Source: an uncultured Gemmatimonadota bacterium
Lineage (GTDB): Bacteria > Gemmatimonadota > Gemmatimonadetes > Gemmatimonadales > GWC2-71-9
DNA length: 18,423 nt
Assembly (NCBI GenBank): GCA_946479805.1
Contig: CAMLHP010000028.1
Location: 1-18,423, forward strand
Reading direction: 5' to 3'
Of this stretch, positions 6,895-13,714 are shown in pieces. The notes under the pieces were generated by a model. The model was given only the letters and a program-made list of their open reading frames with translations. It searched no databases and was not told the origin of the DNA. Every line of letters starts with the position of its first letter. Within the stretch, counting starts at the first letter, position 1. A program made the translations under genes and the position numbers.

Positions 6895-8238
6895 GTGCGC
6901 AACCTCTTGTTGGCGAGCGCCGGACTGCTCCTGCCGCTGGGCGCCCTGCATGCCCAGTCGCTTTCCCTGGGTGAGGCCATGCGGCGCGCCGACTCGGCGG
7001 CCTACGCCAACCGTATCGCCGTGGGTGAGGCCGGTGCCCGAAGCGGACAGGCCACCGCGGCATTGCAGGGCATCCTCCCAACCCTAAGGGTCGAGGGCGG
7101 CTTTACCCGAACCGACGATCCGCTGGGCGCCTTCGGGTTCCTGCTGCGCCAGCGCGCCGTTACTGCGGCCTCATTCGATCCCGCCCGGCTCAACTCGCCC
7201 CTCGCCCTCAACAACTGGAGCAGCGGTTTGGTGGCGGAGGTGCCGCTGGTCAATGTGGACGCCTGGTACGCCCGCGGAGCCAGCCAGGCGGCGCGGGATG
7301 CGGGCAAGGTGATGAGTGGATGGATCCGGGAAGCCAGCCGTGTGGATGTGGTGCGGTCCTACTACGGCGCGGTCCTCGCCGGCGAGCAGGTCCGCGCCCT
7401 CGAACAGGCGTCAGCCGCTGCTCATGGGCACCTCAAGCAGGCTGAATCGATGGTTGCGAATGGACTCGCGACGCGGTCCGACGCGCTCCTGGCAGGGGTC
7501 CAGGCAGGACAGCTCGACGCCGACCTGATAGCTGCGCGGAACAACGCTGCCCTCAGCCGGAAGCGGCTGGCCCTGCTGCTGGGCACCCCGGGTGACACCG
7601 CCTTTCTCCTTCCCGACAGCCTGCCGGGCGCAGTCCGGATCCGGGCCTTCGTCGCCGGGGCCAACGCCGCGGAATCCGGGGAACGACTGGACCTTCGGGC
7701 CACGCGCCATCAGCTCATCGCCGCTGAACGGGACGCCCGCCGCGCAACCGCGCGCTTCCTGCCGAGGGTGAACGCGTTTGGCCGCTACGACTGGAATGCC
7801 CCGTCGAGCCTCTTCGGCGGCGACCAAAGCTTCACTATCGGGCTGATGGCTTCGTGGACGCCCTTCGCCGGAGCTGGTGTATTGGGCGACAGGCAGGCGG
7901 CACGTGCTCGGGTCGACATCGCGCGCGCCCGGCTGGAAGCAGCCGAGGCAGCGGCGGCACTCGAGCGGGAGGCAACCGCGCGAAATGTTGAAGTGGCCCT
8001 CGCCCGGATGGCGATCAGCGAAAACGCGGTGCGCCAGGCGGAGGAGGCCCACCGGATCGTTGCCCGGAAGTACAGCGGGGGCCTTGCGACCGTGGCCGAA
8101 CTTCTGGGCGCCTCCGCCACCGAAACCGCGACCCGCATGGGCCTGGCCGACGCGCGCTTCCAGGCGATCGTGGCCGAGGCCGATCGACGTCAGGCGACCG
8201 GGGGTGACCTCCTGGCGCTGTCCGCCCTGGAGGAGTGA
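6895..8238 (+). CDS. TolC-family outer membrane efflux protein
   Basis: A 447-aa outer-membrane factor. The start is a GTG at 6895, 6 bases after GAGGG. A signal peptide (RNLLLASAGLLLPLGALHA) is followed by LSLGEAMRRADSAAYANR, the usual first helix of TolC-like proteins. The rest shows the two-repeat TolC architecture: long Ala/Arg/Glu-rich helices (about residues 120-225 and 335-440) and short beta segments (about 65-110 and 285-325). It would form the trimeric channel through which the RND pump expels its substrate. It is the first gene of the operon. Its last codons contain the GGAGGAG ribosome site of the adaptor gene, and the two genes are one base apart. Confidence 0.88.
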   Translation: MRNLLLASAGLLLPLGALHAQSLSLGEAMRRADSAAYANRIAVGEAGARSGQATAALQGILPTLRVEGGFTRTDDPLGAFGFLLRQRAVTAASFDPARLNSPLALNNWSSGLVAEVPLVNVDAWYARGASQAARDAGKVMSGWIREASRVDVVRSYYGAVLAGEQVRALEQASAAAHGHLKQAESMVANGLATRSDALLAGVQAGQLDADLIAARNNAALSRKRLALLLGTPGDTAFLLPDSLPGAVRIRAFVAGANAAESGERLDLRATRHQLIAAERDARRATARFLPRVNAFGRYDWNAPSSLFGGDQSFTIGLMASWTPFAGAGVLGDRQAARARVDIARARLEAAEAAAALEREATARNVEVALARMAISENAVRQAEEAHRIVARKYSGGLATVAELLGASATETATRMGLADARFQAIVAEADRRQATGGDLLALSALEE

Positions 8239-8239
8239 G

Positions 8240-9247
8240 ATGAGAACCCTGTTGCTCTGCTGCCTTGCCGCCGGTGCCGCCTCCTGCGGCTACGACGCGG
8301 CGCCCGAAGAATCCGCGGCTCCCAGGCGCGAGGGAACGCCGATCGCGGTGATCGACACCATGCTGCCCGCGATCTTCGAAGCGGCCGGCACCGCCGAGCC
8401 GCTTCGTTCAGCCACTCTCAGTACCAGGCTCATGGGCACCATCACCGACGTCGCTGTGCTGGAGGGCGACCGGGTGGCGCGGGGACAGGTGCTGGTTCGG
8501 ATCGACGCCAGCGAACTCGACGCTCGGCGATCCCAGGCGCGCGCGGCCTTCGCGGAAGCCGAGGCGGTGCGCCGCGATGCCGAGGCCCACGCGGCTCGTA
8601 TCAGCGGGCTGTATCGCGACAGCGCCGCCACTCGTGCCCAGCTCGACCAGGCCGAAACCGGGCTGGCCCGGGCGGTGGCTGCAATCGGCGCGGCCCGGGG
8701 CGCGCTGGCAGAAGTGGACGCGATGTCCGGTTACGCCGAGGTGAAGGCGCCGTTTGCCGGGACGGTGACCCGGCGAAATGTCGATCGGGGTGACTTCGCG
8801 GCGCCGGGAGCGCCACTCGTCACGGTGGAGGACGCCTCGCGCATGCGGATCCGGGCCGTCACCAGTCCCGGCGCAGTGAAGGGTTACGGCCGCGGCGACA
8901 CCGTGCAGGGTTCGATCGAGGGGACACCCATCACCGCCACTATCGAAGGCATCGTCCCCGACGGCGGGAATCTGGTGATGGTCAACGCGCTGGTGCAGAA
9001 CGATGGCCGGTTCGTGAGCGGCAGCGCAGCCCGCCTGGCGCTGGCGCAGTCGGCCCGTCCCGCGCTGCTGGTGCCGGCAGCCGCGATCACCGAGGAGGGC
9101 GACCTGACGGGAGTCCGTGCAGTGGCTGGCACAGGTGCCGAGTTGCGCTGGATAAGGATCGGGCGGGCGGTGGGCGACAGGGTGGAAGTGCTGTCAGGAC
9201 TGCAAGCGGGTGACAGCGTGCTGGTGGCAAACCCCGGGGCGCGCTGA
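8240..9247 (+). CDS. RND efflux periplasmic adaptor (membrane fusion lipoprotein)
   Basis: A 335-aa adaptor. The N-terminus RTLLLCCLAAGAASC ends in a lipobox-like A-A-S-C, so it is probably anchored to the inner membrane by a lipid. The barrel-sandwich (lipoyl) half-motifs are present: MGTITDVAVLEGDRVARGQVLVRID before the hairpin and GYAEVKAPFAGTVTRRNVDRGDFAAPGAPLVTVED after it. Between them lies a helical hairpin of about 90 residues rich in Ala, Glu and Arg. C-terminal beta-barrel and membrane-proximal domains follow (LLVPAAAITEEG, GLQAGDSVLVANPG). It links the RND pump to the TolC-like channel. The ATG directly follows the upstream stop, indicating coupled translation. Confidence 0.9.
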   Translation: MRTLLLCCLAAGAASCGYDAAPEESAAPRREGTPIAVIDTMLPAIFEAAGTAEPLRSATLSTRLMGTITDVAVLEGDRVARGQVLVRIDASELDARRSQARAAFAEAEAVRRDAEAHAARISGLYRDSAATRAQLDQAETGLARAVAAIGAARGALAEVDAMSGYAEVKAPFAGTVTRRNVDRGDFAAPGAPLVTVEDASRMRIRAVTSPGAVKGYGRGDTVQGSIEGTPITATIEGIVPDGGNLVMVNALVQNDGRFVSGSAARLALAQSARPALLVPAAAITEEGDLTGVRAVAGTGAELRWIRIGRAVGDRVEVLSGLQAGDSVLVANPGAR

Positions 9248-9249
9248 CC

Positions 9250-12200
9250 ATGGGAATCGCTGGCCAGGTCGCCCGCAGCTTTCTGCGTTCGCCACTGACG
9301 CCGCTCGTCACGCTGGCATCGCTGGCGATGGGCGCCATCGCGGTGCTCGGGACACCGCGGGAAGAGGAGCCGCAGATCTCGGTGCCGATGATCGACGTCA
9401 TCGCGGCCCTGCCGGGAGCGAGCCCTGCGGAGGTGGAGAACCTCCTGACCCGCCCGATCGAGAAGCAGATGTGGTCCATTCCCGGTGTCGAGTACATCTA
9501 CTCGATGGCGGCCGAGGGAATGACGCTGGTCACCGTTCGATTCAAGGTGGGCGAGGACCAGGATCGAAGCGTGAGCCGGGTGCACGCGAAGCTCATGTCC
9601 GCCATGGACCAGGCGCCACCCGGTGCCACGCCGCCCCTGGTCAAGCCGCACACCATCGACGACGTGCCGATCCTGGCGCTCACCCTGCACAGCTCGCGCT
9701 ACGGCTCCAATGAGCTGCGGCAGCTTGCCACCCAGCTGGTGGACGAGATCCGGACCCTGCCCTCCACCGCGGGGGCATTCGTCATCGGCGGCGAGCCACG
9801 CCAGCTCCGCGTGACCCTCGATCCGGCGGCGCTCGCAGCCAGCGGCGTCACCCCAGGCGAGGTGGTCCAGGCGCTCCAGGCCGCAAACGTCCGGCTGGAT
9901 GCGGGGGAATTCGCTGCCGCCGGGGAGGTGTTCCTGGTCTCGGTTGGTGCGCCCATTCGCACCGCGGAGGACGCCGGCGAGATCATCGTTTCCAGTCGCG
10001 GACGGACGGTCGCCCTGCGCAACGTGGCCCGGGTGGAGGAGGCCTTCGGCGAGCCCGCCTCCTACGTGAGTCACACTACTCGCGAGGCCGGCACCGAATC
10101 GGCCGTCACGATAGCCATCGCCAAGCGTCCCGGTGCCAACGCAAGCAGCATCTCCCACGCGGTGCTGGAGCGGGTGGAGCAGGCCCGCGACCGGCTGCTT
10201 CCCGCCGGCGTGGGTCTCGAAGTCACCCGTGACTACGGCGAGACCGCGAGCGAAAAGGCCAATGAGCTGATGCTGCACCTGCTCATTGCCACCCTCTCCG
10301 TGACCGCCCTGATCGGGATCTTCCTCGGCTGGCGCGAGGCGCTGGTAGTCCTGGTGGCGGTGCCGGTCACGCTCGCGCTGACGCTGTTCGTCTATTACGC
10401 CCTGGGCTACACCCTCAACCGCATCACCCTGTTCGCGCTCATTTTCTCCATCGGCATCCTGGTGGACGACGCCATCGTGGTGGTGGAGAACATCTACCGG
10501 CACCTTCAGCTCGGCGCCGGTGCCCCGGAAGTCGCGGCGGTCGAGGGCGTTGACGAGGTCGGCAATCCCACGATCCTGGCCACGTTCACCGTGATCGCGG
10601 CGATCCTGCCGATGGCCATGGTAAGCGGACTCATGGGCCCGTACATGCGGCCCATTCCTGTCGGGGCGTCGGCCGCGATGCTGGCCTCGCTGGCGGTGGC
10701 GTTCATCGTCACGCCGTGGCTTTCGCTTCGGCTGCTGCGCGTCCGGACCCAGGGCGGAACCAGCGCTGCGGACGGCCCTCGCCATGGCGAGTCGGCGGGG
10801 ACGCGCACGGCCCGGATCTACTCCAGGGTCATGACGCCCCTCATCGAGCGGCGCGGGCTGCGGCTGGCGTTCTACGGCGGCGTGGCCGCACTGCTGCTGC
10901 TTTCGGTCGGCCTGGTCGCGGTCAGGCTGGTCGAGGTCAAGATGCTGCCTTTCGACAACAAGTCGGAGTTTCAGGTCATCCTGGACTACCCGGAGGGCAC
11001 CACGCTCGAGCAGTCGAATGCCGGGGCGATGGCAATCGCCGGCTGGCTCCAGGGCGTGGAGGAGGTGCGGAGCACCCAGGTGTACGCCGGTACCGCGGCT
11101 CCGTTCAACTTCAACGGCCTGGTCCGGCACTACTTCATGCGGCAGGGCGCCAACGTCGCGGACGTCCAGGTCAACCTGGTCCCCAAGGACGAGCGCAGCC
11201 GCCAGAGTCACGCCATCGCTGTGGCTATCCGGCCCGCTGTGGATTCGATAGCTCGGAGGTTCGGGGCCAATGCCAAGATCGCCGAGATTCCGCCGGGTCC
11301 GCCCGTCCTCTCGACCCTGGTCGCCGAAGTGTATGCGGCGGATGACTCGATCCGGCTCGAGGCGGCCCGGCGGGTGAGGTCGGTGATGGAAACGACGCCG
11401 GGAGTGGTGGACGTCGACTGGACCGTCGAGGCAGCCGAAGGAAAGTGGCGTTTCGGCGTGGACCCGGTGCTGGCCGCCGAGTCTGGCGTGAGCGTCGAGC
11501 AGGTGGCCCAGGTGCTGGCGCTGTCGCTGTCCGGCCGGAACGCGGGGCTGGTGAATGCCCCGACCGCGCGCGAGGGAGTGGAGATCAGGGCGCGCCTTGG
11601 CCTTGCCGACCGTAGTTCCGTCGAGGGCCTGCTGGCGGTGCCGGTGGCCACCCCGCGGGGACCGGTGCCGCTGGCCCGCTTCGTCCGGGTCGAGCAGGCA
11701 ACCCGGGAGCCGGTTCGGGTCCGGAAGAACCTGCGGCCGGTCATCTATGTCACCGCCGACGTGGCGGGCAGGATCGAATCACCGGTTTATGCCATCCTGG
11801 CGATGAACCGCGCGCTCGACACGGTCGAGGTGGCCGGCGCGTCCATCGAGCGCTACAACGCGGTGGCACCGGAGCGTCTCGACCAGACCGCTCTCAAGTG
11901 GGATGGCGAGTGGCAGGTGACGATCGAGGTCTTTCGCGATCTGGGCCTCGCCTTCGCTGCGGTGCTGGTGCTGATCTATGTGCTGGTGGTGGGCTGGTTC
12001 AGGTCCTTCCGGGTGCCACTGGTCATCATGGCCCCGATTCCGCTCACGCTTATCGGCATCCTGCCGGGCCACGCGGTGAGCGGGGCATTCTTCACCGCCA
12101 CTTCGATGATCGGCATGATCGCGCTCGCCGGGATAGTGGTCCGCAACTCGATCCTGCTGGTGGACTTCATCGAGCTGGCGGAAGGACGGGGCCGGTCGCT

Positions 12201-12468
12201 GCGGGAAGCGGTGCTGGAGGCGGGCGCAGTGCGGTTCCGCCCGATCGCACTGACGGCGGCCGCAGTGGTCATCGGCGGAATCGTCATGGTGCTCGATCCG
12301 ATCTTCCAGGGTCTGGCAGTCGCGCTCATGAGCGGCGCGGTGGTGGCAACCCTGCTCACGATGATGGTGGTTCCCCTGCTGTACTGGGAGCTGCGCCGTC
12401 GCGAAGGCGGCGTGCAGCAGCGTTCGAAATTCGAATCGTCAACCGGGAGTTCTGGTCATGTGCAATGA
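9250..12468 (+). CDS. RND efflux pump, inner-membrane permease
   Basis: A 1072-aa pump, the usual length for AcrB/HAE-type RND transporters. The N-terminal helix is followed by the porter domain (VIAALPGASPAEVENLLTRP), then TM2-6 with the proton-relay pair Asp406-Asp407 in SIGILVDDAIVVVENIYRHL. The second half repeats the layout (MLPFDNKSEFQVILDYPEGT, later the TM8-12 block). In TM10 the residue matching the essential Lys940 of AcrB is Arg965 (GIVVRNSILLVDF). The substrate cannot be read from sequence; the GTPREEEPQ and DD features suit a hydrophobe exporter better than a heavy-metal CusA-type pump. The ATG is 2 bases past the adaptor stop with a poor ribosome site, so coupling is likely. The end overlaps the DUF2892 gene by 11 bases. 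Confidence 0.93.
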   Translation: MGIAGQVARSFLRSPLTPLVTLASLAMGAIAVLGTPREEEPQISVPMIDVIAALPGASPAEVENLLTRPIEKQMWSIPGVEYIYSMAAEGMTLVTVRFKVGEDQDRSVSRVHAKLMSAMDQAPPGATPPLVKPHTIDDVPILALTLHSSRYGSNELRQLATQLVDEIRTLPSTAGAFVIGGEPRQLRVTLDPAALAASGVTPGEVVQALQAANVRLDAGEFAAAGEVFLVSVGAPIRTAEDAGEIIVSSRGRTVALRNVARVEEAFGEPASYVSHTTREAGTESAVTIAIAKRPGANASSISHAVLERVEQARDRLLPAGVGLEVTRDYGETASEKANELMLHLLIATLSVTALIGIFLGWREALVVLVAVPVTLALTLFVYYALGYTLNRITLFALIFSIGILVDDAIVVVENIYRHLQLGAGAPEVAAVEGVDEVGNPTILATFTVIAAILPMAMVSGLMGPYMRPIPVGASAAMLASLAVAFIVTPWLSLRLLRVRTQGGTSAADGPRHGESAGTRTARIYSRVMTPLIERRGLRLAFYGGVAALLLLSVGLVAVRLVEVKMLPFDNKSEFQVILDYPEGTTLEQSNAGAMAIAGWLQGVEEVRSTQVYAGTAAPFNFNGLVRHYFMRQGANVADVQVNLVPKDERSRQSHAIAVAIRPAVDSIARRFGANAKIAEIPPGPPVLSTLVAEVYAADDSIRLEAARRVRSVMETTPGVVDVDWTVEAAEGKWRFGVDPVLAAESGVSVEQVAQVLALSLSGRNAGLVNAPTAREGVEIRARLGLADRSSVEGLLAVPVATPRGPVPLARFVRVEQATREPVRVRKNLRPVIYVTADVAGRIESPVYAILAMNRALDTVEVAGASIERYNAVAPERLDQTALKWDGEWQVTIEVFRDLGLAFAAVLVLIYVLVVGWFRSFRVPLVIMAPIPLTLIGILPGHAVSGAFFTATSMIGMIALAGIVVRNSILLVDFIELAEGRGRSLREAVLEAGAVRFRPIALTAAAVVIGGIVMVLDPIFQGLAVALMSGAVVATLLTMMVVPLLYWELRRREGGVQQRSKFESSTGSSGHVQ

Positions 12469-12667
12469 ACTGGTGATCCGGCGCATCGCCGGACTGTTCG
12501 TGATGGGCTCACTGGCACTGGGCTGGTGGGTTCACCCTGCGTGGTTCCTGTTCACCGCGTTCGTGGGCTTCAACCTGTTCCAGTCGAGCCTGACCCGGTT
12601 CTGCCCGCTCGAGCGCATACTGGGCGCCAGCCGCCTCTTCGGGTGCCGGCCCCGCGGGACCGAGTGA
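12458..12667 (+). CDS. DUF2892 (YgaP-type) small membrane protein
   Basis: A 69-aa membrane protein with two helices, about residues 9-24 (RIAGLFVMGSLALGWW) and 28-45 (AWFLFTAFVGFNLFQSSL), then the family hallmark F-N-L-F-Q-S-x-x-T-R-F-C-P-L-E-R-I-L. DUF2892 domains also occur fused to rhodanese in YgaP and are often near sulfur- or redox-responsive ArsR genes. Two Cys (in RFCPLE and LFGCRP) lie near the C-terminus. GGGAG sits 8 bases before the ATG, which is inside the RND gene. It closes the efflux operon. Its role there is unknown. Confidence 0.82.
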   Translation: MCNELVIRRIAGLFVMGSLALGWWVHPAWFLFTAFVGFNLFQSSLTRFCPLERILGASRLFGCRPRGTE

Positions 12668-12669
12668 CT

Positions 12670-12993
12670 TCAGCGCCTCCGCAGCAGCTTGCTCCTGCGG
12701 TCCAGGTCGCGCTCGAGCTGCCCGCAGGCGAGGTCGCAGAGCTGGAATACCTTGGGGTCGGATATGCAGTACCACGTGGTCGTGCCCTCCTTCCGGCGGG
12801 ACACGAAGCCCTGCTGGTGGAGGACCTGGAGGTGCTTGGAGACGTTCGCCTGCCCTCCACCAGTCCTTTCAGCCAGGCTGCCGACGGAGTCTTCGCCGCT
12901 GCGCAGCGCGTTGAGGAGCCGGAGCCGCATCGGCTCGGCCAGCGCCCTGAAGCGCTCGGCGACACTGGCGGCGGTGGCATCTGTCAGTTCCAT
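12670..12993 (-). CDS. ArsR-family regulator, Cys-containing, likely controller of the efflux operon
   Basis: A 107-aa winged-helix regulator (108 aa if the adjacent GTG at 12996 is used; the ATG at 12993 is better spaced from the weak GGG site). ERFRALAEPMRLRLLNAL, the recognition helix GGGQANVSKHLQVLHQQG and the wing VSRRKEGTTTWYCISDP are typical of the family. Three Cys are in the C-terminal part (residues 76, 86 and 90): one in W-Y-C and two as L-C-D-L-A-C on the dimerisation helix. That arrangement could sense thiol stress or a metal, but the CxC metal box of ArsR is absent. The gene converges on DUF2892 with 2 bases between stops, so the two transcripts must overlap. Confidence 0.88.
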   Translation of the reverse strand: MELTDATAASVAERFRALAEPMRLRLLNALRSGEDSVGSLAERTGGGQANVSKHLQVLHQQGFVSRRKEGTTTWYCISDPKVFQLCDLACGQLERDLDRRSKLLRRR

Positions 12994-13014
12994 CACGGTG
13001 CCCGGGTTAGTGAC

Positions 13015-13037
13015 TTGTTAACTACCAAGTAGTATAA
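13015..13037 (-). promoter_or_regulatory. candidate arsR promoter and operator
   Basis: Upstream of arsR, an inverted repeat ACTAC-CAA-GTAGT (13021-13033), with outer TTA and TAA, overlaps a good minus-strand -10 box TATACT (plus-strand 13031-13036). A poor -35 (TTCATT on the minus strand, 17 bases away) accompanies it. On the minus strand the right half reads TAGTTAACAA, matching TAGTTGAGAA at the efflux promoter in 8 of 10 bases. Autoregulation is the likely meaning. Confidence 0.55.
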
Positions 13038-13072
13038 GCCGGCTGGGCCCGGGAATGAAGTGCCGGCGCCGG

Positions 13073-13714
13073 TCACTGGTGGCTGACGCCGAAAGCGCGG
13101 CTGGCGGGATCGAATGTTATGATGGCGACATCGCCGGGCTCGAGCACCAGCGTGGTGTCGAGGATGAGCGACGGTGGCAGGGCGGTCTCCTCCCGCCGGC
13201 GGCGTTCCATGCGCTCGCGCTCGGACCGCCCCGCCTGAAGCTCCCGCCGCTCCTCATCGTCATCGTCGTCGTCATCATCATCGTGGTCGGCATCGCTGGC
13301 GGCCGGTGCCGAACCAGCCTCGCGCCTCACCAGCGACAGGTGGAGCGAATGATCGCCGCCCGCGACTTCGAAGTCGCGCAGGTAATGAATCGGGCGGTCA
13401 CTGCGGAGCCCCCCTCCGGTGATCAGCGACTGCTCCAGCCGGCGGCCGTCCACGCTCACCTCCAGCGCATAGGTGGCGAACCTGCCCTCGCATTCCACCT
13501 CTCGCCGCATGTGCTCGGGCAGGGCCGCGATCTCTTCTTCCGACAGCGTCCGGCAGGTCTCGATTCTTTCGGGGCGCGCGCTCCATGAGAGCCGGATCCG
13601 CGCGGCGTCACCCGTGTGCAGCGGGAGCGGGGTTGCGGAGCCGGCAGCAATCACAGCGACAGTGATCGCGCCCGCCACCACGCCACCAGCCCACCGCGCC
13701 AGGTGCGAGCTCAT
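13073..13714 (-). CDS. membrane-anchored, Asp-run protein coupled to the cytochrome b fusion
   Basis: A 213-aa protein I do not recognise. The ATG at 13714 overlaps the stop of the cytochrome b fusion as ATGA, with AAGGTG 7 bases upstream, so translation is coupled. Residues 9-28 are a signal or anchor helix, so the rest should face the periplasm. Residues 37-132 look like a beta domain with Cys54 and Cys75 (ETCRTL and VECEG), then VSVDGRRLEQSL and ending GDHSLHLSLVRRE. A highly charged region follows: D-A-D-H, nine Asp in a row (145-153), then E-E-R-R and Arg/Glu-rich sequence to about 176. The last 35 residues return to beta sequence. A metal-binding or electrostatic docking role is possible but unproven. 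It may be a partner or assembly factor of the fusion protein. Confidence 0.75.
   Translation of the reverse strand: MSSHLARWAGGVVAGAITVAVIAAGSATPLPLHTGDAARIRLSWSARPERIETCRTLSEEEIAALPEHMRREVECEGRFATYALEVSVDGRRLEQSLITGGGLRSDRPIHYLRDFEVAGGDHSLHLSLVRREAGSAPAASDADHDDDDDDDDDEERRELQAGRSERERMERRRREETALPPSLILDTTLVLEPGDVAIITFDPASRAFGVSHQ

Noticed and set aside
8884..11211. A 775-codon open frame on the minus strand
   Set aside because: It lies antisense to the adaptor and RND genes; its composition (Arg, His, Gly, Asp rich, no family resemblance) is typical of the reverse complement of a high-GC gene.
12423..12435. Palindrome TTCGAA-A-TTCGAA near the end of the RND gene
   Set aside because: It lies within coding sequence, is short, and is not placed to act as an operator or terminator; likely chance.
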